Positions 8,517 to 17,303 of a DNA stretch of 64,000 nucleotides are shown here, piece after piece. The notes under the pieces were generated by a model. It made no database searches, had not been told where the DNA came from, and worked only from the letters and a program-made list of their open reading frames with translations. Position 1 is the stretch's first letter, and the number at the start of each line of letters is the position of its first letter. The DNA lies in assembly GCA_038526735.1 (NCBI GenBank), contig JBCBGM010000001.1, positions 1 to 64,000 of the forward strand. The letters run 5' to 3'. This stretch comes from Rubricella sp038526735. Its GTDB lineage: Bacteria > Pseudomonadota > Alphaproteobacteria > Rhodobacterales > Rhodobacteraceae. The translations under genes were made by a program, and so were the position numbers.

Positions 8517-9244
8517 AGGTCGCCGCGCTCTACCGCCACCCAATCAAGGGCATCGGCGTCGAGGCGCTAGACCAGGTCGCGCTCACCGTCGGCGACTGCG
8601 TACCCTACGACCGGCACTGGGCCATCGCCCAAGACGGTGCGCATTTTGACACCGCCGCCCCCGCTTGGGTGCCCTGCCGCAACTTTGTGCGCGGGGCGAA
8701 AGCGCAAACCCTCATGGCGATCACCGCCCAGATGGAGGGGGAGAGCATCACGCTCTCGCACCCGGATCGCCCCACCATCACCCTCCACCCCGAGGAAGAT
8801 GCCGAGCATCTGATCGACTGGCTCCGCCCGCTCTATCCTGACAACCGCCCGGCCCCCGCGGCCGTCGTCAAAGCCGGGCGTGGGATGACCGACAGCGACT
8901 TTCCCTCGGTCTCGGTTCTCAATCTCGCGTCACTCCGCGCTATTAGCCAACGCGCGGGCGCTCCGCTCGACCCGCGGCGCTTTCGCGGCAACATCTGGTT
9001 GGAAGGGCTGCCGCTGTGGGAAGAGTTTGAGTGGGTGGGCAAGACCCTCACCATCGGCACCGCCAAGCTTGAGGTCAAAGAGGTCATCACCCGCTGCCGC
9101 GCAACCCATGGAAACCCTGAGACGGGGAAAGCGGATGTCGATGTACTGCGCACGCTTGAAACTTTTGGCCATCAGGAGTTTGGCGTCTACGCCACCGTGG
9201 TCGAGGCCGGAGAGATCGCGCGCGGCGATGACGCCACGCTCTAG
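8513..9244 (+). CDS. MOSC domain protein (YcbX-like)
   Basis: This 243-residue protein starts in the ATGA overlap with the yidC stop. It has the N-terminal beta-barrel part of YcbX-type proteins (LYRHPIKGIGVEALDQV) and a MOSC domain. The conserved cysteine is in VITRCRATHGNPETGKADVD, where related proteins bind molybdenum cofactor or sulfur. YcbX-type proteins act in reduction of N-hydroxylated bases with a reductase partner. No ferredoxin domain is fused here, but an Fe-S protein is encoded three genes later. Substrate is unknown. Confidence 0.85.
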   Translation: MKVAALYRHPIKGIGVEALDQVALTVGDCVPYDRHWAIAQDGAHFDTAAPAWVPCRNFVRGAKAQTLMAITAQMEGESITLSHPDRPTITLHPEEDAEHLIDWLRPLYPDNRPAPAAVVKAGRGMTDSDFPSVSVLNLASLRAISQRAGAPLDPRRFRGNIWLEGLPLWEEFEWVGKTLTIGTAKLEVKEVITRCRATHGNPETGKADVDVLRTLETFGHQEFGVYATVVEAGEIARGDDATL

Positions 9245-9277
9245 GCAACACCCCGCGCATCCGCTAAGCCCCGCGCG

Positions 9278-9931
9278 ATGAACCTGCCCTTCGATATCGC
9301 CCCAGAGGCCGACGCCGACAGCCTTGAGCAGGGCCGCAAGCTCTTTGCAGGCCCTGTAGACTTTCTCAAAGGCGTGGTCGCGATGTCAGGCCTGCCCCCG
9401 GCTGACCGGGTCGAGGTGTGCTTTGCCGGCCGCTCCAACGTGGGCAAATCCAGCCTGATCAACGCGATCACGGGGCGCAAGGCGCTCGCCCGCGCCTCCA
9501 ACACGCCGGGGCGAACGCAGGAGATCAACTTCTTCACCCTTGGCACTGAGCGCTACCTGGTGGATCTGCCCGGTTATGGCTATGCCAAGGCCCCCAAGGC
9601 CAAAGTCGATGAGTGGCAGACCCTGCTCAAAGCCTACCTGCAAGGCCGCCCCACGCTGCGCCGCGTCTTTTTGCTGATCGACGGGCGGCATGGGGCCAAG
9701 GCGGTGGACAATCAGATTATGTCGCTTCTCGACAGTGCTGCTGTGACCTTTCAGGTCGTACTCACAAAGGCCGACAAGCCCAAGCGCGGCGACATGGAGG
9801 CAGCCCTTGCCGCCACCCGCGCTGCCCTACAAAAACACCCCGCCGCCTACCCTGAGCTGCTGCTCACCTCGTCAGAGACCGGCGCGGGCATCCCAAATCT
9901 GCGCGCCACCATCGCGCGCCTGGAGAGTTGA
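9278..9931 (+). CDS. engB: Ribosome biogenesis GTP-binding protein EngB/YihA
   Basis: A 217-residue TRAFAC GTPase needed for assembly of the large ribosomal subunit and for cell division in many bacteria. The G motifs are clear: G1 GRSNVGKSS, G2 in SNTPGRTQEINFF, G3 DLPGYG and G4 TKAD. The N-terminal extension before the G domain and the overall length fit the family. It sits between the MOSC gene and argB with very short gaps, so co-transcription with yidC is likely. Confidence 0.95.
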   Translation: MNLPFDIAPEADADSLEQGRKLFAGPVDFLKGVVAMSGLPPADRVEVCFAGRSNVGKSSLINAITGRKALARASNTPGRTQEINFFTLGTERYLVDLPGYGYAKAPKAKVDEWQTLLKAYLQGRPTLRRVFLLIDGRHGAKAVDNQIMSLLDSAAVTFQVVLTKADKPKRGDMEAALAATRAALQKHPAAYPELLLTSSETGAGIPNLRATIARLES

Positions 9932-9934
9932 GAG

Positions 9935-10837
9935 ATGGAGAAGTCTTCGGCCATGAAACGCGATTGGATCGGCACCGCACGCACCCTCTCTGAAGCGCTC
10001 CCCTACCTGCAGCGGTACGACGGCGCGACGGTGGTGATCAAGTTTGGCGGCCATGCCATGGGCGATGCGGAGGCGATGTCCAGCTTCGCCCGTGATCTGG
10101 TGCTGATGAAGCAATGCAATGTCCACCCCATCGTGGTGCATGGCGGCGGCCCGCAGATCAACGAGATGCTCTCGCGCCTCGCGATTGAGTCGAGCTTTGT
10201 CGACGGCAAGCGCGTGACCGATGCCGCGACGGTCGAAGTGGTGGAGATGGTGCTGTCGGGCCGCATCAACAAATCCATCGTGCAGGCCATCAACGATCAG
10301 GGCGGCAAGGCCGTCGGCCTTTCTGGCAAAGACGCCAAGCTGATGATTTGCGAAAAGGCCACCAAGACCGTCAAAGACCCCGACAGCAACGTCGAAAAGG
10401 TCCTCGATCTGGGCTTTGTGGGCACCCCGGTTGAGATCAACCCAGACGTCCTCACCAACTTCCGCGACAGTGATTTTATCCCCGTCGTCGCCCCCGTCGC
10501 CATGGGCCGCAACGGAGAGACCTTCAACGTCAACGGAGATACCGCCGCCGGAGCCATCGCCGGGGCAATGCAGGCAGATCGGCTTCTGCTGCTTACCGAT
10601 GTGGCTGGCGTGAAAGACGCTGATGGCGATGTCATCACTGATCTGACCTCTGAAAACGTGCGCGACATGATTGCCACCGGCACCATCGCGGGCGGCATGA
10701 TCCCGAAAACCGAAACCGCGATGGATGCCGTCGCCCATGGCGTTGGGGCCGTGGTCATCCTCGACGGGCGCGCGCCGCACGCGTGTCTGCTGGAGTTGTT
10801 TACAGATCAGGGTGCGGGCTCCATCATCAAGCGATGA
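9935..10837 (+). CDS. argB: Acetylglutamate kinase
   Basis: This enzyme phosphorylates N-acetyl-L-glutamate in the arginine pathway. The 300-residue sequence shows the amino-acid kinase fold: KFGGHAM (phosphate loop), VVHGGGPQI, the FVDGKRVTD segment, and the nucleotide-binding stretch LLLLTDVAGVKD. The GGMIPKTETA motif is near the C-terminus. Two ATGs are possible, at 9935 and 9953 (MKRDWIGTA); the first lies 4 bases after engB and is kept, but the second is equally reasonable. The stop overlaps the next start (ATGA). Confidence 0.96.
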   Translation: MEKSSAMKRDWIGTARTLSEALPYLQRYDGATVVIKFGGHAMGDAEAMSSFARDLVLMKQCNVHPIVVHGGGPQINEMLSRLAIESSFVDGKRVTDAATVEVVEMVLSGRINKSIVQAINDQGGKAVGLSGKDAKLMICEKATKTVKDPDSNVEKVLDLGFVGTPVEINPDVLTNFRDSDFIPVVAPVAMGRNGETFNVNGDTAAGAIAGAMQADRLLLLTDVAGVKDADGDVITDLTSENVRDMIATGTIAGGMIPKTETAMDAVAHGVGAVVILDGRAPHACLLELFTDQGAGSIIKR

Positions 10838-11472
10838 CCCTCGATCAGATCACCGCACTCTGCGCGCCGCACGGGCTGATGCCCATGGCGGTGGCCGAAG
10901 AGGGTGCGGGCTCTGTGGTGCTGCTTGGGCCAGACAACCGCGTCTTTTGGCGTGGCTTTTCACGCAGCCCAGAAGCCAAAGATGGCACGCCACACCCGCT
11001 CGACCGATGGTCAAAGAGGGTGATCACAGCCCTCGCGGTTCAGCTGAACGCAACACCCGTGTTCCCGTGCGAGGGGCCACCCTATGCGCCGTTTCTGCGC
11101 TGGGCATCTGAGAGCGGCAGCGTCTGGCCTTCCCCCATCGGTCCGTTCGTGGGAGCCGAAACCGGGCTTTGGATCTCGTTTCGCGGCGCGCTTATTCTTG
11201 CCGAACGGCTCCCCAAGAAACCCGAGACAGAGGCACCCTGCCAAACCTGCGCACGGCCCTGCACCCAAGCCTGCCCGGTGGGCGCCTTCGAGGGGGGCCG
11301 CTATGACGCTGACCGTTGCCGCGCGCATATCGCAACGCCGGCGGGGCAGGTCTGCCTCACCAAAGGGTGCCTCGCCCGTGCCGCCTGCCCGGTGGGACCA
11401 GACTTCGCCCCCCCACCCGCGCAAGCCGAGTTGCATATGACGGCGTTTCTGAATAGCTCCGTAACCTCTTGA
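10834..11472 (+). CDS. Ferredoxin-like Fe-S protein
   Basis: Translation starts in the ATGA overlap with argB, giving 212 residues. The N-terminal 140 residues form a soluble domain of unknown role, with PFLRWASESG and FVGAETGLWISFRG segments. The C-terminal part holds a cysteine cluster (CQTCARPCTQACPVG) and later cysteines (DRCRAHI, CLTKGCLARAACPVG), consistent with one or two 4Fe-4S clusters. Its end resembles the Fe-S module of epoxyqueuosine reductase-type proteins but lacks the catalytic part. It could pass electrons to the MOSC protein, which is only an inference from the neighbourhood. Confidence 0.7.
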   Translation: MTLDQITALCAPHGLMPMAVAEEGAGSVVLLGPDNRVFWRGFSRSPEAKDGTPHPLDRWSKRVITALAVQLNATPVFPCEGPPYAPFLRWASESGSVWPSPIGPFVGAETGLWISFRGALILAERLPKKPETEAPCQTCARPCTQACPVGAFEGGRYDADRCRAHIATPAGQVCLTKGCLARAACPVGPDFAPPPAQAELHMTAFLNSSVTS

Positions 11473-11503
11473 TTGTGACACCAAACTTCGACCGAATTCC
11501 TCA

Positions 11504-12019
11504 ATGAAAAGAATCGTGCTTATTCGCCATGCGAAGTCGTCCTGGGCGGACGATGCTCAAGACGATCTCGACCGTCCCCTCAATCAACGGGGTCGCATCG
11601 CCGCTCCCATCATCGGGACGTGGCTCGCGGATCATAAGTTAAAGCCCGATTTCACCTGGCTCTCCCCGGCGACGCGCTGTCAGGAGACTTGGGAACGGGT
11701 GAGTGTGGAGTTTGGCAAAAAGCCCGAAGTTCAGACGCACCGCGCCCTCTACATGGCTGACCCGAAAACGACGCTGGAAATCATTAAGCTGTCAGATGAC
11801 GAGGCTGACACTGTGGCCGTTGTTGGCCATCAACCCGGCATCGGCGCGACCACCCGAAAGCTCGCTGACGGCAAAGAGAGCGAGACGCTCTCGCGCGCTT
11901 ACCGCAAGTTTCCGACGGCGGGCGTTGCTGTCTTAGAGGCGGACATAAAGTCTTGGGACAAGCTCAAATTCGGCGAGGCCAAGTTCAAGCATTTCGTGAT
12001 GCCAAAAGAACTGATCTAG
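11504..12019 (+). CDS. SixA-like histidine phosphatase
   Basis: A 171-residue phosphatase of the histidine phosphatase superfamily. The catalytic RHAKSSW motif is at residues 8-14, a second arginine is in SPATRC, and the second histidine is in VVGHQPG. Small members of this group, such as SixA, act on phosphohistidine in phosphorelay or PTS-Ntr proteins, but the target here is unknown. The stop TAG (12017-12019) shares the tetramer CTAG with the stop of the opposite VOC gene, so the two genes overlap by 4 bases tail to tail. Confidence 0.85.
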   Translation: MKRIVLIRHAKSSWADDAQDDLDRPLNQRGRIAAPIIGTWLADHKLKPDFTWLSPATRCQETWERVSVEFGKKPEVQTHRALYMADPKTTLEIIKLSDDEADTVAVVGHQPGIGATTRKLADGKESETLSRAYRKFPTAGVAVLEADIKSWDKLKFGEAKFKHFVMPKELI

Positions 12020-12387
12020 AGCGCTGACTGGAATGAGACTGGCATGCCACCGGGCGCTGTCAGCATAAAAACCCGCTCCCCATGCATATCGAACGGCCCC
12101 TGCGGCTCGAGCCCATTGGCGCGGGCATTCTCTGCATAGGCCTCTGCGTCATCAACGATGATCTGCAGCATGGTGCCCGCGGGCATCTGCTCACCGGCTG
12201 CCCAAACCTGGATCATGCTCGCATCAGAACCTGCCGTATAAGACTCGCCCTCAAACGCATCGACGGCGTCGCCCAGCGTTTCTCGCAAGTCCATCGGGGC
12301 GAGGCCGAGCTTTTGCAGCATCCCATTAAACCCGCCCGCATCCTCTGCGGGCGCGACATGTACAAAGCGATGTCCAATCACTTTCAT
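12016..12387 (-). CDS. VOC (glyoxalase/bleomycin-resistance) family protein
   Basis: A 123-residue protein with the paired beta-alpha-beta-beta-beta pattern of vicinal oxygen chelate proteins. VIGHRFVHVAPAED begins the first half, MLQIIVDDAEAYAENARANGLEPQGP starts the second module, and GERVFMLTAPGGMPVSF closes it. A metal-binding histidine near the start and a later glutamate are plausible but I cannot assign a substrate. It overlaps the SixA-like gene tail to tail and is upstream-insulated from the aap operon by the terminator at 12423-12448. Confidence 0.75.
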   Translation of the reverse strand: MKVIGHRFVHVAPAEDAGGFNGMLQKLGLAPMDLRETLGDAVDAFEGESYTAGSDASMIQVWAAGEQMPAGTMLQIIVDDAEAYAENARANGLEPQGPFDMHGERVFMLTAPGGMPVSFQSAL

Positions 12388-12422
12388 GGCAGGCTCCTTC
12401 CATCTGCCGGAAGCCTAACACG

Positions 12423-12448
12423 AAAAAGCGCCCCGGAGGGCGCTTTTT
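12423..12448 (-). terminator. Intrinsic terminator of the aap operon
   Basis: An 11-bp perfect stem (AAAAAGCGCCC with GGGCGCTTTTT) and a 4-base loop CGGA lie 23 bases after the aapP stop. On the minus strand it ends in a T5 run. The stem is symmetric, so it could also stop transcripts from the other side. Confidence 0.88.
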
Positions 12449-12470
12449 GCATCTGAAGACAAGACTGAAA

Positions 12471-13256
12471 TCAGTGACCGAGGATTTGGCTCAAGAACAG
12501 CTTCGTCCGGTCCGATTTGGGGTTCGTGAAGAACTCCTCCGGCTCGTTTTGCTCCACGATCTGGCCCGCATCCATAAAGATCACGCGGTCCGCGACCTGG
12601 CGCGCAAAGCCCATTTCGTGGGTCACGCAGAGCATGGTCATGCCCTCTTGCGCGAGATCGACCATGGTATCGAGCACCTCTTTGATCATCTCAGGGTCGA
12701 GCGCCGAGGTCGGCTCGTCAAAGAGCATGATCCGCGGGCGCATGCAAAGCGAACGGGCAATCGCCACACGCTGCTGCTGACCGCCCGAGAGCTGACCCGG
12801 ATACTTCAGTGCCTGATCGGGAATTTTCACCTTCTCAAGGAAGTGCATCGCCACTTCCTCCGCCTCTTTCTTGGGCGTCTTGCGGACCCAGATCGGCGCG
12901 AGAGTGCAGTTCTCGAGGATCGTCAGATGCGGGAAGAGGTTAAAGTGCTGGAACACCATCCCAACTTCCGAGCGGATCTTGTCGATGTTCTTGAGGTCAG
13001 ACGACAAGATCGTGCCATCCACCTCGATCTTGCCGCGCTGGTGCTCTTCCAGCGCATTGATGCAGCGAATGAGCGTGGATTTACCGGAGCCCGAAGGCCC
13101 GCAAATCACGATGCGCTCGCCGCGCTGCACTGTGAGGTTGATGTCCCGCAGCACGTGAAAGTCACCGTACCACTTGTTCATTCCGGTGATGGTGATTGCC
13201 ACCTCATCCGACATCGCGGAGGAGGCTGCCTCCATTTCGGTTGCTGAATCAGTCAT
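12471..13256 (-). CDS. aapP: L-amino-acid ABC transporter ATP-binding protein
   Basis: A 261-residue ABC ATPase that powers uptake of polar L-amino acids. Walker A is GPSGSGKST, the signature is LSGGQQQR, Walker B is IMLFDEPTSALDP, and the switch histidine is in CVTHEMGF. The gene is last in aapJQMP and is followed by a strong terminator. The equivalent system in Rhodobacter capsulatus is BztABCD (glutamate, glutamine, aspartate, asparagine); the order A-B-C-D there matches J-Q-M-P here. Confidence 0.95.
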   Translation of the reverse strand: MTDSATEMEAASSAMSDEVAITITGMNKWYGDFHVLRDINLTVQRGERIVICGPSGSGKSTLIRCINALEEHQRGKIEVDGTILSSDLKNIDKIRSEVGMVFQHFNLFPHLTILENCTLAPIWVRKTPKKEAEEVAMHFLEKVKIPDQALKYPGQLSGGQQQRVAIARSLCMRPRIMLFDEPTSALDPEMIKEVLDTMVDLAQEGMTMLCVTHEMGFARQVADRVIFMDAGQIVEQNEPEEFFTNPKSDRTKLFLSQILGH

Positions 13257-13268
13257 GTGCAGTCCTCC

Positions 13269-14606
13269 TTACCGGTGATCCGTCGCGAGCTTACGCTCGA
13301 GATACTGCGAGTATTGTGAGATGCCGTAGCAGAAGATGAAGAACAGCAGCGACGCGAAAGCGAAGAGCTCCCAGTAGATGCCGTTCCAGTCGGTTGAGCT
13401 GAGGAGTGGGCCGCGAATGAAGCCCACCATGTCAAACATCGAGATCACCGACACCAGCGTGGTGTCTTTAAACAACCCGATAAAGACGTTCACGATGCCC
13501 GGGATCGAGATTTTCAGCGCTTGGGGCATGATGATCAGCCGGATTGCCTGCCAGTAATCCAGGCCCATGGCATCCGCCGCCTCGTACTGACCGCGCGGAA
13601 GCGCTGCCAGACCACCGCGGATCACCTCGGCGATATAGGCGGCCGAGAACATCGTCACCATGATGATCACACGCAGGAACAGGTCGAAGTTTGTTCCCGG
13701 CGGCAGGAAGAAGGCCAAAATCACCGAGGCCACGAACAAGAGCGTGATCAGCGGCACGCCGCGGATAAACTCGATAAAGACGACGCAGATCCCCTTGATG
13801 ATGAAGAGGTTCGACTGTCGCCCAAGCGCCAGCAAAATCCCCAGCGGCAGCGAGAAAGCAATTGACGTCAGGCCGATCACGAAATTGGTCGTGAACCCGC
13901 CAATGTCCCGGCTTTCGACCGACTCCAGCCCGATGGGCAAGACGCTCGACAATCCGCCAGCGACCGCGCCGCCGATGAATAGCCACCAGATGATCCCCGC
14001 AAAGGCACCCCCGATCAGCCCCAGCACGAAGGATCGATCGCCGATCAAGCGGAAGACCACATACCACAGCGCAAAACCCGCCAGCGTGCTGATCGGCCCC
14101 CAAATCGTCCCACCCCAGATCAGCCAGTAAGCCACAAAAGGGAAGACTGCAGTGAAGGCGAACAGCTGGCGCGGCACGGCATTGAAGAGCACGGGCGCAA
14201 TCGCGACGAACAACAGCAAGAAGGCGAGGTTGATCCGCCAAATTTGGTCAGCGGGATAGAAACCGTAAAGAAGCTGCCGCCAGCGATCATCGATCACCGC
14301 AAAACAGCCGCCACCCGTTCCTTCCAGCACCACACGGCAGCGCTGGATGAGTGTCGAGTTCTCCATGCCTGAGAGCATGGGGTTCGTTGCCGGATCAAGC
14401 GTGTCGAGCGACCACACGCCAAAGAAAAGCCACGGAACCGCAGCCGATAGGATGTAGTAGATCGCAACCAGCGAAATAGCCGTCAGCAGTGTGCCCGAGA
14501 ACCCGTTGAACAGGTTCTCACGCAGCCATTTCGTCACCCCAGCCTCAGACGCCGGCGGCGGCGAAGGGGGGATTTGCTCTTTCTGTACGAAGGAGATGTC
14601 AGACAT
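13269..14606 (-). CDS. aapM: L-amino-acid ABC transporter permease AapM/BztC
   Basis: A 445-residue inner-membrane permease. It has an N-terminal helix, several extra helices in the first half, then the HisM-type core with the EAA loop (EAADAMGLDYWQAIRLIIMPQA) that docks to the ATPase. The length is close to BztC of Rhodobacter and longer than a minimal permease. It pairs with AapQ to form the channel. The gap to aapQ is one base and to aapP 12 bases, so translation is likely coupled. Confidence 0.94.
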   Translation of the reverse strand: MSDISFVQKEQIPPSPPPASEAGVTKWLRENLFNGFSGTLLTAISLVAIYYILSAAVPWLFFGVWSLDTLDPATNPMLSGMENSTLIQRCRVVLEGTGGGCFAVIDDRWRQLLYGFYPADQIWRINLAFLLLFVAIAPVLFNAVPRQLFAFTAVFPFVAYWLIWGGTIWGPISTLAGFALWYVVFRLIGDRSFVLGLIGGAFAGIIWWLFIGGAVAGGLSSVLPIGLESVESRDIGGFTTNFVIGLTSIAFSLPLGILLALGRQSNLFIIKGICVVFIEFIRGVPLITLLFVASVILAFFLPPGTNFDLFLRVIIMVTMFSAAYIAEVIRGGLAALPRGQYEAADAMGLDYWQAIRLIIMPQALKISIPGIVNVFIGLFKDTTLVSVISMFDMVGFIRGPLLSSTDWNGIYWELFAFASLLFFIFCYGISQYSQYLERKLATDHR

Positions 14607-14607
14607 A

Positions 14608-15825
14608 TCAGCGCTCCTTCAGCTTAACGGCGTTGTTGTAGATGTTCATCAGGAACGAAATCGACAGCGAGATCGTCAGATAAAAGAGCATCAGCAACAG
14701 CACGCATTCCATCGCCCGCCCGGTCTGGTTGAGCGTGATGCCCCCCAGCGTCGCCGTCAGGTCAGGATAGCCCACGGCAATGGCCAGCGATGAGTTCTTC
14801 GTAATGTTGAGATACTGCGAAATCAGCGGCGGAATGATCACCCGCAGCGCTTGCGGCAGGATGACAAGGTTCATCGTCATGCCAGAGCGCAGGCCCAGCG
14901 CACTCGACGCTTCGGTCTGCCCTTTCGAGATCGCGAGGATCCCTGCGCGCACGTTCTCAGCGATGAATGCACCGGTGTAGACCGTCAGCGCGAACCACAG
15001 GGCAATGAGCGACCCCAGCACCTGTATCCCGCCTTGGAAGTTGAAGCCGCGCAGGGCTGGATACTCCAGGCTGATCGGCGTGCCCATCACCACAAAGGCA
15101 AGCGTGGTCGGCACCACAAAGATGCCGAGGCTGATCCAACCCACGGGCAGCAGGGTGCCAGTGCGGTAGAGCAGGTTGCGCGCGTAGCGGCGGAACACGA
15201 AGATGCCGATCACCGACAAGATGAACACGGCAACCACAACCGCTGAGCCCGTCTCCCAAATCGGCTTCGGGATATAGACACCGCGGTTCGTGAACGCGAC
15301 GCTTTCACTGAACAGCATTGAGGCTGTGGCGTTGTCGCCACGAAACTCGCGCGGTTGCGGGAAGACGTTAATGACGACCCCGATGATGATCAGGATCCAT
15401 ACCAGCAGCGGCACGTTCCGGAAAATCTCAACGTAGAATGACATCAGCTTTGAGATCAGCCAGTTGTTCGACAGCCGCAAAATACCGGCAATCACACCCA
15501 GAACAGTCGCCGAAACAATCGCAAGGAAGGACACCAGCAAGGTGTTCAGCAATCCAACGAAAGCGGCGGTCAGATGCGGTGATTGCGAGTTATACGCGAT
15601 CATCGACATCGAAATATCGTAGCCCGAGGGGGCCCCGAAGAAACCAAAGTCGATGTCCTGGCCCTGCGCTGCAAGGTTCGTGACGGCGTTTGAAATCAGC
15701 CAGCCGAAAAACAAACACACACAAATGATGGCTATGAGCTGGATCGTGACGGCGCGATAGCGCGTGTCGTAGATAAGCTGACTAAGCCGGAATGGCTCGT
15801 TGCCCTGGTCCGGTATAGCGGTCAT
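14608..15825 (-). CDS. aapQ: L-amino-acid ABC transporter permease AapQ/BztB
   Basis: A 405-residue permease with a first helix near residues 27-48, a long periplasmic segment, then the HisM-type core (LLNTLLVSFLAIVSATVLGV, FYVEIFRNVPLLVWILI). The EAA loop is SSALGLRSGMTMNLVILPQA. It is preceded by a 148-base gap with a stable hairpin that separates it from aapJ. That gap also contains the likely ribosome site just before 15825. It forms the channel with AapM. Confidence 0.94.
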   Translation of the reverse strand: MTAIPDQGNEPFRLSQLIYDTRYRAVTIQLIAIICVCLFFGWLISNAVTNLAAQGQDIDFGFFGAPSGYDISMSMIAYNSQSPHLTAAFVGLLNTLLVSFLAIVSATVLGVIAGILRLSNNWLISKLMSFYVEIFRNVPLLVWILIIIGVVINVFPQPREFRGDNATASMLFSESVAFTNRGVYIPKPIWETGSAVVVAVFILSVIGIFVFRRYARNLLYRTGTLLPVGWISLGIFVVPTTLAFVVMGTPISLEYPALRGFNFQGGIQVLGSLIALWFALTVYTGAFIAENVRAGILAISKGQTEASSALGLRSGMTMNLVILPQALRVIIPPLISQYLNITKNSSLAIAVGYPDLTATLGGITLNQTGRAMECVLLLMLFYLTISLSISFLMNIYNNAVKLKER

Positions 15826-15936
15826 GTCCGCTCCTCGTCTCTGTCGGGTGGTCCGCGGTGGTCTTTAGAGCGCCTCATGTCCCCAGAAGGTGCCGTGCCC
15901 CGTCGGTAATACTATTTTCCGCTGTAAAACGGAGAA

Positions 15937-15959
15937 GGGCGCGCCAGTGTGGCGCGCCC
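15937..15959 (-). promoter_or_regulatory. Hairpin between aapJ and aapQ (attenuator or RNA stabiliser)
   Basis: GGGCGCGCC pairs perfectly with GGCGCGCCC, leaving a short loop, 15 bases after the aapJ stop. There is no T run on the minus strand, so full termination is not expected. Such hairpins behind a binding-protein gene usually protect the upstream message and reduce read-through, giving more binding protein than permease. Confidence 0.7.
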
Positions 15960-15973
15960 CAAAGTTGATCAAA

Positions 15974-16996
15974 TCAACGGAACGGCGGGGAGTAGATCAG
16001 GCCGCCGTCGCCCCACTGAGCGTTCAGGCCACGGGCCAGACCGATCGGGGTGGATTCGCCGATGTTGCCTTCAAAGATCTCGCCGTAGTTGCCCTGCGTG
16101 GAGATCGCGCGGAACGCCCACTGCGGGTCAAGGCCGAGCATCGCGCCGAGGGTGCCCTCGGTGCCCAGCAGACGGTTGATCTCTGGCGTGGTCGGGTCTG
16201 CCGACGCGGCCAGGCTGGTGACGTTTGCGGAGGTCACGCCGAGCTCTTCAGCAGAGATCAGAGCGTTAAGCGTCCAGCGCACGATGTCGCCCCACTGGTT
16301 GTCGCCGTGGCGCACGAGCGGGCCGAGCGGCTCCTTGGAGACGATCTCAGGCAGGATCACGTGACCGGTCGGATCCGGGAAGGTCGCGCGGGTTGCGGCC
16401 AGGCCGGAAGCGTCCGTGGTGTAAACGTCGCAAGCACCTGCGAGGTATTGCTGCTGCGCTTCTGCGTTGGTCTCGATCGGAACCGGCTCGTAGCTGATGC
16501 CGTTCGCGCGGAAGAAGTCCGCAAGGTTCAGCTCGGTGGTGGTGCCGGTCTGGATGCAGACGGTGGCGCCATCAAGCTCGGTCGCGGAGGTCACGCCCAG
16601 ATCGCCAGGAACCATGAAGCCCTGACCATCGTAGTAGTTGATGCCCACGAACTCAAAGTTCAGGTCGACATCGCGCGAGAAGGTCCAGGTGGTGTTCCGT
16701 GCGAGCATGTCGATCTCACCGGAGTTCAGCGCGGTGAAGCGCGTCTTACCAGTGGTCGGGATGAACTCGACGAGCGACGGATCGCCAAGAACGGCAGCTG
16801 CCACAGCGCGGCAAACCGAAACGTCGAAGCCTTCCCACTCGCCGGATGCGTCGGGTGCAGCAAAGCCCACGAGACCGGTGGACACGCCGCAGCGCAGCTC
16901 ACCACGCTCACGGACCTGATCAAGTGTCTGTGCAGACGCCGCGCCAGCTACGAGAGCGGCAACGGTGGCAGCACCGAGAAATACGGATTTGTTCAT
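15974..16996 (-). CDS. aapJ: L-amino-acid ABC transporter substrate-binding protein
   Basis: A 340-residue periplasmic binding protein. The signal peptide is clear (positively charged start, hydrophobic core VFLGAATVAALVAGAA, cleavage after ASA-Q near residue 22). The mature part starts with the SBP-family pattern LDQVRERGELRCGV. The length matches AapJ/BztA (about 340). A GGAAGAGG-type ribosome site precedes the ATG. It is the first gene of the operon and is separated from aapQ by the hairpin at 15937. Specificity is probably for several L-amino acids, including acidic ones. Confidence 0.95.
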   Translation of the reverse strand: MNKSVFLGAATVAALVAGAASAQTLDQVRERGELRCGVSTGLVGFAAPDASGEWEGFDVSVCRAVAAAVLGDPSLVEFIPTTGKTRFTALNSGEIDMLARNTTWTFSRDVDLNFEFVGINYYDGQGFMVPGDLGVTSATELDGATVCIQTGTTTELNLADFFRANGISYEPVPIETNAEAQQQYLAGACDVYTTDASGLAATRATFPDPTGHVILPEIVSKEPLGPLVRHGDNQWGDIVRWTLNALISAEELGVTSANVTSLAASADPTTPEINRLLGTEGTLGAMLGLDPQWAFRAISTQGNYGEIFEGNIGESTPIGLARGLNAQWGDGGLIYSPPFR

Positions 16997-17303
16997 TGAG
17001 AACCTCTTCCCTGTTTTCCGTTAAGCTGAATTCAATCATTCAGCCCGGTTATCAGCCCCATCACGGGCCGTGACGGGCCGTGACGGGATTTGGTCACGCA
17101 CTCTCTAGGTCGTCAAGGCCAGCCGACGCAAAAATGCCTCAATAATAGACAGCGCACGTCACTGCATAGAATTTGCCGAAAATGCCGCCCTTAGTGGCGC
17201 AAATATACGCAAAAAAATCCGCTCTGACCTGAGAAACGCAGCCCCCATCGATCATAGGCCATGGTGTGCAGTCTTTTTGGAGAATGATTCGCGATTTCAC
17301 ACG
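16997..17303. promoter_or_regulatory. aapJ upstream region, no gene seen
   Basis: These 307 bases between aapJ and the thioesterase stop hold no convincing coding frame. The aapJ promoter must be here, but I could not find a good -35/-10 pair or a sigma-54 pattern on the minus strand. Its most visible structure is a run of three copies of a 10-base unit (CGTGACGGGC-like) at about 17061-17088. Confidence 0.5.
17061..17088. repeat. Three direct copies of a 10-bp unit upstream of aapJ
   Basis: The copies read TCACGGGC, CGTGACGGGC and CGTGACGGGA in tandem with exact 10-bp spacing, one helical turn. This spacing fits a cooperative regulator bound on one face of the DNA, although no regulator is known from the sequence. 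The copies lie about 65-90 bases before the aapJ start. Confidence 0.5.

Noticed and set aside
15890..16999. 369-codon plus-strand frame
   Set aside because: It is antisense to aapJ, which has a clear signal peptide and family match.
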